From the NCBI GenBank assembly GCA_963965975.1, contig OZ014415.1, positions 67,001 to 131,000 of the forward strand: a stretch of DNA of 64,000 nt, read 5' to 3'. Below, piece by piece: positions 1-9,914 of this stretch. Origin of the DNA: Xestospongia bergquistia (taxonomy: Eukaryota; Porifera; Demospongiae; Haplosclerida; Petrosiidae). The stretch's first letter is position 1; each line of letters begins with the position of its first letter. The translations under genes were made by a program, and so were the position numbers. The notes under the pieces were generated by a model. That model was not told the DNA's origin and did not search any database. It saw only the letters and a program-made list of their open reading frames with translations.

Positions 1-514
1 AGTCATTAACAGGATTTGTCATATATATTCCGACTACATCACCATACATTACAAAGAGTGTTGTACCAGTAGGTGTTGTATCAGATCTCACATTAGCATT
101 ATTACCTAAGTGACAAGTAACTAGAAGATGTACTACAACTTTATATAATACCTTGTACAGCATCATTCACTGTTATTGGATCTGATATCTAACAGAGACT
201 AACAAACTAATAATATGACATAGCGAATGACTTACTCTCTCATAAACATCTCCAGTTTGTTGTCTCCATATAGATATTTCAAATGAAAATGGATTATTCA
301 CAAAACCTTGTTTTTGATACCAGGCATAGTCAAATGAGCTTATGCTTCCAGCAATACAAGTTATTGGATCAGCAAGATTGAGAAATAGTCCATATTCTGT
401 AACTTCTAAAGCACCACTGTTGTACTGACTGTCTCCTACACTACAGCTCTGTCCACTGACTGTATGACAAACTATACTGAACAAAACCACTACGAGCTTG
501 TAACAACCAGTCAT
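1..514 (-). CDS. Receptor tyrosine kinase, 5' exons only (unit A)
   Basis: This is the 5' end of a minus-strand receptor gene that continues beyond the left edge. Exon 1 runs from the ATG at 514 to a GTAAGT donor near 233. It encodes a hydrophobic signal peptide (MTGCYKLVVVLFSIVCHTVSG) followed by a cysteine-containing module with the pattern SCSVG, LFLNL, ITCIAG, ISIW and DVYER. The next short exons (to about 1) match the second half of the module in the intact paralogues at 5324-8190 and 9915-12865. Identity to those copies is very high, including introns, so this is a recent tandem copy. Whether the kinase half exists cannot be seen here. The start is fixed by the signal peptide and by the same ATG in the paralogues. 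Confidence 0.8.
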
Positions 515-586
515 CTCTTCATTAACTTATTAGAATAATTTGTGGGGGTGTGCTAATTGACCACAGTCACGTAAAACACTATAAAA
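515..586. promoter_or_regulatory. Divergent promoter between RTK and sushi-RTK, unit A
   Basis: Only 72 bp separate the two divergent ATGs. The stretch holds a GTGGGGGTGTG box, a TGACCACAG (RUNX-like) word, a CACGTA word and CTATAAAA just before the plus-strand ATG. The same interval is conserved in units B and C, so it is probably the shared core promoter. Transcription start sites are not known. Confidence 0.6.
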
Positions 587-2003
587 ATGCTTCGTTTGTA
601 CCCTCCAATGACAATCATGTTGACACTCGTGTATATTTTAACTGTCATTGGACATTTAGTCCGGGCTGAGTATTCTTGTAATGCAGGCAGTCTTTATACT
701 GAAGTGACTCCAATATATACAATAGCAGGATGGTATCTTAATCTTCAGTTACCATTAACTTGTTCTGGTAATGTATCAGCTATCAATATTCACTATTATG
801 ATCCTATACTACCAAGTACTTATTGTGTATGGTGGGCACTATGGGAGCCAGAAGATACTGTCAATTATACTAAAGTAAAATACTATAATAATTATGTTGA
901 ATTTATTATTATATGTTAAAGGTTAATAACAGCTTAGGAAACTATTGTGGTTATGTGCAAAATCAACATAATAATAATAGTAAGAATTATTAATTCAAAA
1001 AATTACAATAAATTATCTTCAATATTAGAAAATAATCGAAATGATCGATCTATTAACAACCACTCAATAAATATTCCTTATCATTTACAATATCCAGTAA
1101 AGAAAGGAAGTGTAGTTGGTGCATTTGTTAAAGCCTCACTCTTTCAACCTCCACTCCTTGTCATTGGACAAAGTAGTAATGGAGGAGTTTGTCACTTGTT
1201 GTCAGGAGTCAATGAAAATACAAATAATTTAACATGTACAGCAAATAATTATATTGCAAATCAAATTGTTCATATTGAAGCTATTGTCAGTAAGTTAATT
1301 TGTTATAATTATTAAATACCTCTTTTATTAATTTATTCTATAGATACTATTGATTGTGGTTCCTTACCTTCTCTTCGTGATGGTTATATTGTCAATGATA
1401 GTTATTATGGGACACATTATGGAGCTGTTGTCCATTATTATTGTAAAGATGGTCATGTAATAAATGGTAATACTACAAGAACCTGTCTTGCTACTGGATA
1501 CTGGAGTCATACAGAACCAAGATGTACAAAGAAAAAGATTATTTGAGCTTTATGAACGTGATAATATATTCTGAAAAAAAGTACAGAACGTTTCGGCCAA
1601 AGGCCTTCATCAGCTGTATGAAACTAGGCAAAAAAAGTCACGCTAGTTTCATACAGCTGATGAAGGCCTTTGGCCGAAACGTTCTGTACTTTTTTTCAGA
1701 ATATATTATCACGTTCATAAAGCTCAAATAATCTTTTTCTTAAAAACATGAATAACGTGGTAAAGAAACTCCCAACTTCAAGATGTACAAAAGTGAAGTG
1801 CAGTAAGATCTCTAATCCTGATAATGGACGTGCTAAAAGAGACAATAGAATTGGATCAACAGTCTATTTTACATGCAATAATAATTATGTACTTGTCGGA
1901 CCTAGTAATGTAACTTGTCAAGCAAATGGAGAATGGACAGCACCATCTTCTGTATGCATACGACATACCTGTAGTTATCCTGGAGATGTTGTTAATGGAA
2001 TAA
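587..2003 (+). pseudogene. Broken sushi-RTK copy (unit A), fused to MTG1 3' end
   Basis: This is a copy of the plus-strand sushi receptor that is complete at 12933-16292. The signal-peptide exon, the two N-terminal module exons and the first sushi exon can be followed. Three defects separate it from the intact copy. The acceptor of intron 1 reads AAG instead of CAG (near 919). A 248-bp foldback element (1531-1778) interrupts the end of the first sushi domain. The coding sequence stops at the start of the third sushi ([10 protein letters not shown], near 2003), where it is joined to intron and exon sequence of an MTG1 gene. There is no transmembrane segment or kinase. A secreted truncated product from the first exons is possible, but I call it a pseudogene. 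Confidence 0.8.
1518..1791. mobile_element. Foldback insertion with perfect 99-bp inverted arms
   Basis: Arms 1529-1627 and 1643-1741 are perfect reverse complements around a 15-nt loop. They are followed by a 37-nt unpaired tail. The 13-bp word CAAGATGTACAAA occurs at 1518-1530 and again at 1779-1791. The uninterrupted paralogue (near 13865) has it once, so it is a target-site duplication. Each arm carries CTGATGA, a GGCC-TTT-GGCC hairpin and GAAAC, which is the hammerhead-ribozyme core layout. No coding capacity. Hammerhead cores in long terminal-type repeats are known from Penelope-like elements; assignment to that family is inference. Confidence 0.8.
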
Positions 2004-2061
2004 ACTATTATATAATTTATATAATATATAATAAACTATTTACTAACTACACTACATATAG

Positions 2062-2410
2062 GAATGTTAAGAGATCATTTAGTTGGTGAGATAATAATAG
2101 CAGACTATATACTTTATTCATTAAATGTACGTCAAAATTACAAGTATGTTATTACCAATTGTATTTATATAATAGTATATATTATTAGATATACTACAAT
2201 CTATGATTTACCAGAACCAAGTGATAATATTGACTATGTATTAAAATGTGTTAGTCAAAGAATACAAGCATATCATAAAGGTAGTATCAATAATATATAA
2301 TATATTATTATAATAGAGTTATTGTAGGTGGTGTACTTGATATACAACGTGGTGTTTGTCACTTTTTAAAACAGTTTAGAGAAGGAAACTTTGGTAGAAT
2401 TACATTTTAA
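2062..2410 (+). pseudogene. MTG1: MTG1 mitochondrial GTPase, C-terminal exons only
   Basis: Three short exons (about 2062-2142, 2191-2280 and 2328-2410) with good GT-AG introns encode the C-terminal end of the mitochondrial ribosome-assembly GTPase MTG1. Recognisable blocks are MLRDHLVGE, IADYILYSLN and [17 protein letters not shown] before the stop. The GTPase domain is absent: upstream the intron sequence runs into the broken sushi receptor near 2003. The fragment is therefore either a relic or the end of a chimeric transcript. Its stop (2408-2410) overlaps the stop of the convergent ASNSD1 gene (2407-2409), which suggests that the MTG1-ASNSD1 tail-to-tail order is ancestral and that the receptor duplication landed inside MTG1. 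Confidence 0.75.
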
Positions 2411-5229
2411 TGTTGTATTAAATCTTGACTAGTATCACTTCCTTTATTATGTTTACCAGATAAACTAGACATCCTTGAGCCAAATTGAATAGCTCGTTTT
2501 GGTAATCCTGCAGCAGATGTACAACCAAGTAATATGGCGACTTCACGTAGCAACCACTTCTCACCTTGTCCACGTGGTAAATCTAAATTAGCCTATTTCC
2601 AAATATAGTAACATTATTAATCAAGTACTGCATTACTTTATATTGCATTGGTAAACTATTGAGAAAATCTATAACTTGTTCATCCAAATATGGAAAACGA
2701 GCTTCTTTGTGATGATCAGCAATACATCTAATAAAAGTATATAATTATATATTGTTTAAATAAATTGATTGTTTTGAACTAATTGATAGTCATTTGTACA
2801 CATGTCTATAAACTACATCTATACTTGGTAAGTATTATAATATTATGACATTTCTAAAGAGCATGTTTATAGTTAGGTTGGCTGTCCTAATATAAACTCC
2901 ATTATAATAGCACTCACACACATCAGACATGCATCCATGATAATTCTTGTGTCTAACTAATAACATTTATCTCATAACTCAAATAATTTGTTACATGACT
3001 TGTTAATTAGTGTAGTAATAATGAAAACTAAATGATAAACATATTTACCAATATCTCATCATATCCCACTTCAATAACAATACATTGATTTAGATTAATC
3101 ATTTTTTACAATATATAAAATATAAATACTAATACCTGTCATCTCGTCCTAAATTACGTGATGATATTCTTTTAATATCATGTTCTACTTCAGACAACAA
3201 ACCATCCATTCCTTTTAATCTAATAATAATTATAAATAATTTTATATATTAACTTCAAATTTTGTATACTTGTATTGCGTACGATGTCGAGCATATCCTG
3301 CTAATTGTTCATCAGCACCAACTCCAACTAACAATATCTATAATTATTATAATATGACTACAAATAATACTAGTATCATTACTTTAGCTGAACTTGTATA
3401 AGGTATATCTCCTGATATGATACCTTGACCTCTAGCAGCAAACCACATAGCACATCCTAAACTATCATCTAACACTGTAGTTAATGGATATATACAATTT
3501 GATATATGTGTATTTCTATAATAAATTTAATAAATTAATAGTAAAATTATATCTTATAATTACCTCATACTAACTACTTCATCATGTCCTACATTAACCT
3601 AACAATGTTAGTCATATAATAAAATATTATAAAGGACATACTAAAACTAAGTTCCATTTTCTAGCTGGATTTAGTTCACTTAATGTTTGTAAAGCTGTAA
3701 TACGATCAGGAACTTCAAAACTACCAATAAAAATAACATATATTATTTAATATTTGTTATTTACTTCACTTTATCATTTGTTTTACTTTGATCAAAGGCA
3801 ACATTTATAAGATCAATTTCTTCTTCAGGATCAAGACATCTACATAATGTCAGATACAATATTATCATAACAATAATATATTATCTACCGATCAGTTAAT
3901 GCTGCTAATACTGCAGAGTCTAGTCCACCAGAAAATAAAATACCAATATTAGCAACACTGGTATTAGAAGGATTAGGAAGTACTAATCGTCTTTTAACAG
4001 CTTCTTCTAAAAGTACTAGTAATCTCTTAACATTAGCAACTATTTCATCAGATTCCACTTGTTGGGAAGTAGTATTTAATGGACTAAATGGTACAGAGAG
4101 GGATTGACCAGCAATATCAACTTTAACACTAGTTGTTAATGATGATATATGTTCTAGTGCATTTGGTATAAAGAATAGTCCAGTATCTATAAAACATTAG
4201 AACATAATCTATAACACATACAACTATACCTTTCTCTCTCCATGGATAACAGTGAAGGTGTCCTGTACAATATAATAAATATGACTATATATTGTAATAT
4301 AATACCTTGTATTAAATATTGGTATATTCCAACAGATGGTACTTCACTCCAATAATCCTAATAATTACAATAATTATATAATTATATAATAATGTATATA
4401 ATATTATGTAGATATGAACTCACATAACCAATATCACATGTGCCAACAGAAGATAAAGACATTATATCATCATTATCTTGTGGTAAATGCCATAATAAAC
4501 TTCTACGACCCAATCACCTCTTAAATGTAATACACATCCAATTACATGAACTACAATATCATCTATGATATTGTAACTCTTAGAGATCACGCTGTCATGA
4601 CCACGCCTCTTTAGTTTCTCTAGGACTGTATCTATAACCTGTAAAATAAACTTATATGACCCAATACATCACGACCAATCCATAAACTATGAGTAGATTG
4701 CTATATTACAAAATGGCTGATATATAATAGACCATATTATATAATAATACCTCCCAATATATCATTGACCATGGACCATGAATACCACTTAACGTTCCAA
4801 GTATAGCATCATTGTTACTATGGCAACATGTTAATGCCTGTAATGCAGCTCTTGTATCATTATCATGGTCCCCTACCTAATACACAATTATAATGTATAC
4901 ATTTATATATTATGTGTATACCAGTATAGAATGACCTCCAAATACTTCTCCATTCCAAAGTAACCAGTTGTGATTATCAGATTCAAGTGGTTGAGGAGTT
5001 AAATCATCCCTTAAATGTAATACACATCCAATTACATGAACTACAATATCATCTATGATATTGTAACTCTTAGAGATCACACTGTCATGACCACGCCTCT
5101 TTAGTTTCTCTAGGACTGTACCTATAACCTGTAAAGGACTAAATAAATAACAAATAATTCAATCATTGTTACTCTTTCAACTGTTTCTTTATTTGATATT
5201 TTGTAAACAATAACAAATATTCCACACAT
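2407..5229 (-). CDS. ASNSD1: Asparagine synthetase domain-containing protein 1 (ASNSD1)
   Basis: The protein starts [19 protein letters not shown], with the Cys2 nucleophile of class II glutamine amidotransferases. It continues with [33 protein letters not shown] and LWIGRDVLG. The synthetase half has the PP-loop [15 protein letters not shown], then [33 protein letters not shown] and the family C-terminus [30 protein letters not shown]. This order and these motifs are those of ASNSD1 and not of true asparagine synthetase. The 5' intron is 44 bp and keeps frame. An internal duplication of exon 2 (4515-4652) interrupts the [13 protein letters not shown] block and introduces a stop. This copy may therefore be inactive unless the insert is removed by splicing; no good flanking splice sites are visible. 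Confidence 0.85.
4515..4652 (-). repeat. Inserted duplicate of ASNSD1 exon 2
   Basis: About 130 bp here repeat exon 2 of the same gene (5003-5138) almost exactly. On the minus strand it begins at the exon 2 acceptor region, runs to CATTTAA, and then joins GATTGGGTCGTAG of the downstream exon. The word ATTGGGTC flanks both sides. The same exon 2 to exon 4 junction exists in the ASNSD1 fragment at 9093-9820, so that fragment is a likely donor. Confidence 0.75.
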
Positions 5230-5323
5230 TACTTTAGAAATAGTTTATTAATTATAATAATATTCATTACCACATGTACAATAATTATTGTTTATTAAAA
5301 ACAGTAATACTGAAGTTTTAATG

Positions 5324-8190
5324 TTATATTTGAACTTCATTTGGTTCTAAATATTCACTGCCTCGTGATAGCTCATGGTAGGTACTTTGTAAGTCCTGAT
5401 ACATGTTCTCTCCAGCTTCTAGACTAGCTCCTAGTACTCCAGCTTGTGGATGAGATGATAGATCTTTCTCTGGTATATCAAGAAGACTCTGATCATGTTG
5501 TAGTAACATTAACATGATATCATGAAAACCAGGTCGTTCTTTGGGATCTGAATTCCTAGATAATACATTAAATAAATATTGTCATATCAAAGTTATAATT
5601 TACATACCATGACGTGATCATTAACTTATAAATTATTTGGGGACATCCTGGAGGTGGTGGAAGACGATAACCAATTGCTATTTTTTCAAGGGTCTAAGTA
5701 AGTAATGATAGATAGTCTGTTTAGTTGTAACTTTACTAACTCACAGCAGTATTTGAGAAAGCTTCAAATGGCTTATGTCCCAGACTCCATATTTCATACA
5801 TAACACATCCAAAACTCCACACATCACTGGCTGTTGAGTAACGACGATAATGTGCTGCCTCAGGAGCTGTCCATTTAACAGGAATCTTCCCACCATGTGA
5901 AAAATAATAATTTTCATCATCTAAATCTCTTGACATACCAAAATCAGCAATCTATATAAATAATTCATAAAGACTGTTATTACTAGTTCTCCTCTGACCT
6001 TGCATATCTTTTCTTTAGAAATTAGGATATTTCTAGCAGCAAGATCTCGATGTACAAATCCTTTCCCAGACAAGTAAGTCATACCTAAACATATTTGTCG
6101 ACAAAAGTTTAATAAAAGTAGACTTGTGTCTGGTGGTAAATCACTATAAAATAATGAAAATGTCATTTTCAGTATCTTATGGATGCTTTACTTTGAAGAC
6201 AAAGAGATAAGATGGTTTTTAAGGTCTCCATTTTCCATAATTTCCAGAACTAACATAGGCTATATTTAAAACATCATTTAAAGTTAACTGGAATTTATAT
6301 TTATTACTTACATTACCATAATTACTAACAATACCATGAAGTTTTAACACACTAGCATTACAAAACTGGCCCATGATAGCTGCCTCTTGTAAAAATTTGA
6401 TTCTTTCATCATTAGTAGCATCTTTTTTCAAAACTTTCACTGCAACTTCAATGATCTTCTCACTTACATGCCATAGAGCTCGATAAACTTCACCAAATTG
6501 ACCTGATCCAAGTGTCTCCTCCAACCTATAACAGTTATTAGTAACACTCCATATTAGTAACATATTAATACATGTGACAGATGGACAGTACCATATAGAG
6601 AACTACAGGTATTGGATATGACAACACATGTGGCTGGTATTCCACATATAGTATAATTACTTACTCTATGGCATCTTGTGGTATGTTTGTAACATGACTT
6701 TTCTTTAATTGGGTATATAACTCATCAGCTTTTCCTGCAGGTCTTAAATATTGAACAGATTTTGTCTTTGAATTAGTATCATCTTCAGTTAAAGCCTGTA
6801 CACAATATAATAATTATAACAACTGAATATCTCTAATAATACCTGTTCTAATAGCTTATAATAGTCACTCCCTTCACCACCAAGAAATGAGTAGGCATAA
6901 CATTCTGGATCATCAGGGGCTACTGGAAGTGGGTCCTTGGCTGATCTGATTATGTTAGTACTTTTAATACTCTAAGAAAACATAATATAAATATATTTTA
7001 TTATCTACTTACTGGTGTCCTTTGTTCACGTCCATCAACTATAGAAAATGCCACACCAGGTTGATTATATAAATCATTATCAAATTCATAAGATAGTGTT
7101 CCACCATTCAAGGTGTTGTTCACATTAGTACCTTTATAATGTACACCACCTGTTCCATATAATTCAGAAATGTTCACTAAGAAACCTATTAAGAACAAAG
7201 TTAGTAATAACATTTTACTTACCTGTTGGGTTATTAATACTGTTTATAGTGTTAATAGGATACTGTTTCTTTTTTCTGTATATTAACAATATTATCACAA
7301 TAACAACAATTGTTATAGCCACTATGACTACAAGTAAAGTCACTACAACACCAGCAGCTATTGCTCCATTATTACTAGGAGTATTAGCTAATAAATATGA
7401 GAATATAAACAAACAATTAAATAATTAAATGTACTTCCTCCAACTGTTGGTGTAGCTCCGTTAGTATTTAATGTAGTACTAGTAGTACTAATAGATGATG
7501 GTACTAGTAAAAAATATAATATATTATTATAAAAACAATTCCTTTAACTTACCTACATTAGCACTAACTCTTAATAGTCGATTGGAGACTTGATTAGATT
7601 GAGAACAATTAATAGACATGACATTATTACTATTATTACATAGTGTGTCTGAACCATCAGCAATTAGAGTGACAAAGGAGTCATTAAGATTTGTCATATA
7701 TATTCCGACTACATCACCATACATTACAAAGAGTGTTGTACCAGTAGATATTGTATCAGATCTCACACCAGCACTATTACCTAAGTGACAAGTAACTAGA
7801 AGATGTACTACAACTTTATATAATACCTTGTACAGCATCATTCACTGTTATTGGATCTGATATCTAACAGAGACTAACAAATTAACAATGACATAGCGAA
7901 TGACTTACTCTCTCATAAACATCTCCAGTTTGTTGTCTCCATATAGATATTTCAAATGAAAATGGCTTATTCACAAAAAATTGTTTTTGATACCAGGCAT
8001 AGTCAAATGAGCTTATGCTTCCAGCAATACAAGTTATTGGATCAGCAAGATTGAGAAATAGTCCATATTCTGTAACTTCTAAAGTACCACTGTCGTCGTA
8101 CTGACTGTCTCCTACACTACAGCTCTGTCCACTGACTGTATGACAAACTATGCTGAACAAAAGCACTACGAGCTTGTAACAAACAGTCAT
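5324..8190 (-). CDS. Receptor tyrosine kinase without sushi domains (unit B)
   Basis: A multi-exon single-pass receptor of roughly 730 residues. A signal peptide (residues 1-21) is followed by the N-terminal module (about 22-183) with three Asn-rich glycosylation-type sites, a Ser/Thr linker, and a transmembrane helix (about 218-245, exon 7215-7412) ending YRKKKQ. The juxtamembrane region contains LSYEF, CYAYSFL and DELYTQL. The kinase has GSGQFGEVY, VAVKVL, the alpha-C Glu in [23 protein letters not shown] and WTAPEA, so all catalytic residues are present. The tail [28 protein letters not shown] carries tyrosines. The stop is at 5324. The ligand and pathway are unknown. It is head-to-head with the sushi gene at 8258 and overlaps nothing else. 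The start is fixed by the signal peptide. Confidence 0.88.
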
Positions 8191-8257
8191 CTCTTCATTG
8201 ACTTAGAATAATTTGTGGGAGTGCTAATTGACCACAGTCACGTAAAACACTATAAAA
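8191..8257. promoter_or_regulatory. Divergent promoter between RTK and sushi-RTK, unit B
   Basis: A 67-bp intergenic stretch nearly identical to 515-586, with the TGACCACAG word, CACGTA and CTATAAAA kept. A few bases next to the minus-strand ATG are deleted relative to unit A. Likely the shared promoter of the RTK at 5324-8190 and the truncated sushi gene. Confidence 0.6.
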
Positions 8258-9092
8258 ATGCTTCGTTTGTACCCTCCAATGACAATCATGTTGACACTAG
8301 TGTATATTTTAACTGTCATTGGACATTTAGTCCGGGCTGAGTATTCTTGTAATGCAGGCAGTCTTTATACTGAAGTGACTCCAATATATACAATAGCAGG
8401 ATGGTATCTTAATCTTCAGTTACCATTAACTTGTTCTGGTAATGTATCAGCTATCAATATTCACTATTATGATCCTATACTACCAAGTACTTATTGTGTA
8501 TGGTGGGCACTATGGGAGCCAGAAGATACTGTCAATTATACTAAAGTAAAATACTATAATAATTATGTTGAATTTATTATTATATGTTAAAGGTTAATAA
8601 CAGCTTAGGAAACTATTGTGGTTATGTGCAAAATCAACATAATAATAATAGTAAGAATTATTAATTCAAAAAATTACAATAAATTATCTTCAATATTAGA
8701 AAATAATCGAAATGATCGATCTATTAACAACCACTCAATAAATATTCCTTATCATTTACAATATCCAGTAAAGAAAGGAAGTGTAGTTGGTGCATTTGTT
8801 AAAGCCTCACTCTTTCAACCTCCACTCCTTGTCATTGGACAAAGTAGTAATGGAGGAGTTTGTCACTTGTTGTCAGGAGTCAATGAAAATACAAATAATT
8901 TAACATGTACAGCAAATAATTATATTGCAAATCAAATTGTTCATATTGAAGCTATTGTCAGTAAGTTAATTGGTTATAATTATTAAATACCTCTTTTATT
9001 AATTTATTCTATAGATACTATTGATTGTGGTTCCTTACCTTCTCTTCGTGATGGTTATATTGTCAATGATAGTTATTACAGGACACATTATG
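8258..9092 (+). pseudogene. Truncated sushi-RTK copy (unit B)
   Basis: The signal-peptide exon, two module exons and half of the first sushi exon are present and almost identical to the intact gene at 12933. The sequence breaks off at ACACATTATGGAGCT, near 9092, and continues directly into antisense ASNSD1 sequence, with a few bases of shared sequence at the joint. Intron 1 has the weak acceptor AAG as in unit A. No later sushi domains, transmembrane helix or kinase follow. At best it encodes a short secreted copy of the N-terminal module. Confidence 0.8.
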
Positions 9093-9820
9093 GAGCTTCT
9101 AAAAGTATTAGTAATCTCTTAACATTAGCAACTATTTCATCAGATTCCACTTGCTGGGAAGTAGTATTTAATGGACCAAATGGTACAGAGAGAGATTGAC
9201 CAGCAATATCAACTTTAACACCAGTTGTAAATGATGATATATGTTCTAGTCCATTTGGTATGAAGAATAGTCTAGTATCTATAAAACATTAGAACATAAT
9301 CTATAACACATACAACTATACCTTTCTCTCTCCATGGATAACAGTGAAGATGTCCTGTACAATATAATAAATATGACTATATATTGAAATACAATACCTT
9401 GTATTAAATATTGGTATATTCCAACAGATGGTACTTCACTCCAATAATCCTAATATTATAATAATTATAATAATGTATATAATATTATGGAGATATGAAC
9501 TCACATAACCAAAATCACATGTACCAACAGAAGATAAAGCCATTATATCATCATTATCTTGTGGTAAATGCCATAATAAACTTCTACAACCCAATCATCC
9601 CTTAAATGTAATACACATCCAATTACATGAACTACAATATCATCTATGATGTTGTAACTCTTAGAGATCACACTGTCATGACCACGCCTCTTTAGTTTCT
9701 CTAGGACTGTACCTATAACCTGTAAAGAACTAAATAAATAACAAATAATTCAATCATTGTTACTCTTTCAACTGTTTCTTTATTTGATATTTTGTAAACA
9801 ATAACAAATATTTCACACAT
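9093..9820 (-). pseudogene. ASNSD1 fragment (unit B/C boundary)
   Basis: This is a minus-strand partial copy of the ASNSD1 gene at 2407-5229. It keeps exon 1 but with MCEI in place of MCGI. Exon 2 is fused directly to a later exon at CATTTAAGGGATGATTGGG, which deletes the WNGE exon. The copy ends in the helix before the PP-loop region, at the joint with the truncated sushi gene near 9093. There is no synthetase active site. It is a deletion-bearing relic of the segmental duplication. Confidence 0.8.
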
Positions 9821-9914
9821 TACTTCAGAAATAGTTTATTAATTATAATAATATTCATTACCACATGTACAATAATTATTGTTTATTAAAAACAGTAATA
9901 CTGAAGTTTTAATG

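Noticed and set aside
1522..1731. 69-codon frame across the foldback element
   Set aside because: It arises from reading through a perfect palindrome; the peptide is itself a product of the two complementary arms, with no family similarity.
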